A DNA stretch of 6,694 nucleotides from positions 1-6,694 of the forward strand of contig QMPN01000162.1 in the NCBI GenBank assembly GCA_003648575.1, in the 5' to 3' direction. A program made the position numbers and the translations under genes. The DNA comes from Bacteroidota bacterium. Its GTDB lineage: Bacteria; Bacteroidota; Bacteroidia; Bacteroidales; B18-G4. The first letter of the stretch is position 1; every line of letters starts with the position of its first letter. The notes beneath the pieces are model-generated. The model did no database searches, was not told where the DNA came from, and saw only the letters and a list, made by a program, of their open reading frames with translations. Positions 6,273 through 6,694 of this stretch are shown one piece after another.

Positions 6273-6694
6273 AGAACGTCTCAGGAATTTGAACCGGCAG
6301 ATATTTATGGTGACGAAAAAGTTTTAACCATTAAAGACCTTAAAATGCGCATGATGGTATCGGAGATCACCATCCGCAGAAAGTTAAAGAAATGGGGAGC
6401 CATCACCAGTTACAATAAAAACGGACGGTACTATACCTTACTGTATATTCCAAAATTCGATTCATGGGGGCTTTGGAATTATAACGATATACGTTTTTCA
6501 AAATATGGTAACCTGACCCAAACCATAATTCAATTAATCAATCATTCTTCAAGCGGCTTACATGCAGAACAGGTAGGAGACTTAATTGACTATGCCCCTC
6601 ATTCCGTGCTTCATCGATTAGCAGGTAAAGAAGCAATACGCCGGGAAAAATTATACGGGAAGTATGTTTATTTTTCTTGCGATAAGCAGGAATA
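6270..6694 (+). CDS. DNA-binding protein with two winged-helix-like segments, partial (runs off right edge)
   Basis: The frame is open from ATG 6270 for 141 codons to the window end, so the C-terminus is missing. The first helix-turn-helix-like region spans about residues 19-57: LTIKDLKMRMMVSEITIRRK, then a wing-like NGRYYTLLYIP. A linker FDSWGLWNYNDIRFSKYGNL follows, then a second similar unit (about 81-137) ending GKYVYFSCD. No Shine-Dalgarno is present, and the start is supported by the promoter at 6213-6243. From memory, proteins of this layout (GRYYTL, then FD..GLW...-I-FS--G-L) often sit directly before transposase genes in two-gene mobile elements. If so, a transposase should follow beyond 6694. 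A stand-alone regulator of the hydrolase operon is the alternative. It is divergent from the hydrolase gene, 242 bases apart. Confidence 0.6.
   Translation, partial: MRTSQEFEPADIYGDEKVLTIKDLKMRMMVSEITIRRKLKKWGAITSYNKNGRYYTLLYIPKFDSWGLWNYNDIRFSKYGNLTQTIIQLINHSSSGLHAEQVGDLIDYAPHSVLHRLAGKEAIRREKLYGKYVYFSCDKQE

Noticed and set aside
1..6694. CRISPR arrays, tRNA or rRNA genes
   Set aside because: No regularly spaced repeats, and no cloverleaf or ribosomal RNA signature sequences, were seen.

Overview
The window looks like accessory DNA from a Bacteroidota-type bacterium. One clear match to the Bacteroidota promoter pattern (TTG, 20 bases, TAnnTTTG) lies at 6213-6243. Most starts lack a Shine-Dalgarno sequence. 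One gene begins with a lipoprotein signal peptide that has acidic residues after the cysteine, and the gene content is an exported polysaccharide-degrading pair next to mobile DNA. Assignment below phylum is not possible, and other polysaccharide-degrading phyla cannot be excluded.

Layout. 1-200 is an AT-rich left flank ending in a long imperfect hairpin (130-196). 201-1592 (+) is an IS1380-type transposase gene cut by a single in-frame TAG that separates the two catalytic Asp residues from the catalytic Glu. 1593-1796 is a compact non-genic stretch with a perfect Shine-Dalgarno, a 14-codon peptide, a GNRA-capped hairpin, a 16-bp perfect palindrome and an overlapping 51-codon frame. 1797-3011 (-) is a lipoprotein resembling GH67-type alpha-glucuronidases. 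It carries an in-frame TAG just after its signal peptide, and it seems to lack the C-terminal domain on the side facing the IS. 3154-6027 (-) is an intact 957-residue secreted glycoside hydrolase with an (alpha/alpha)6 barrel of the GH37/GH63 type. 6028-6269 is a divergent regulatory region with a perfect 17-bp inverted repeat pair, one arm of which contains the ATG of the next gene. 6270 to the right edge (+) is the first 141 codons of a protein with two winged-helix-like segments.

How it fits together. The two minus-strand genes are co-directional, 142 bp apart, and both are exported, so they were probably one polysaccharide-utilisation unit: an exo-acting barrel enzyme plus a surface-anchored uronidase-like enzyme. 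The downstream one now looks broken. The IS copy also looks unable to transpose by itself unless its TAG is suppressed. Two independent gene-breaking TAG codons are notable. However, the intact hydrolase appears to use TAG as its natural stop, which favours ordinary decay over codon reassignment.
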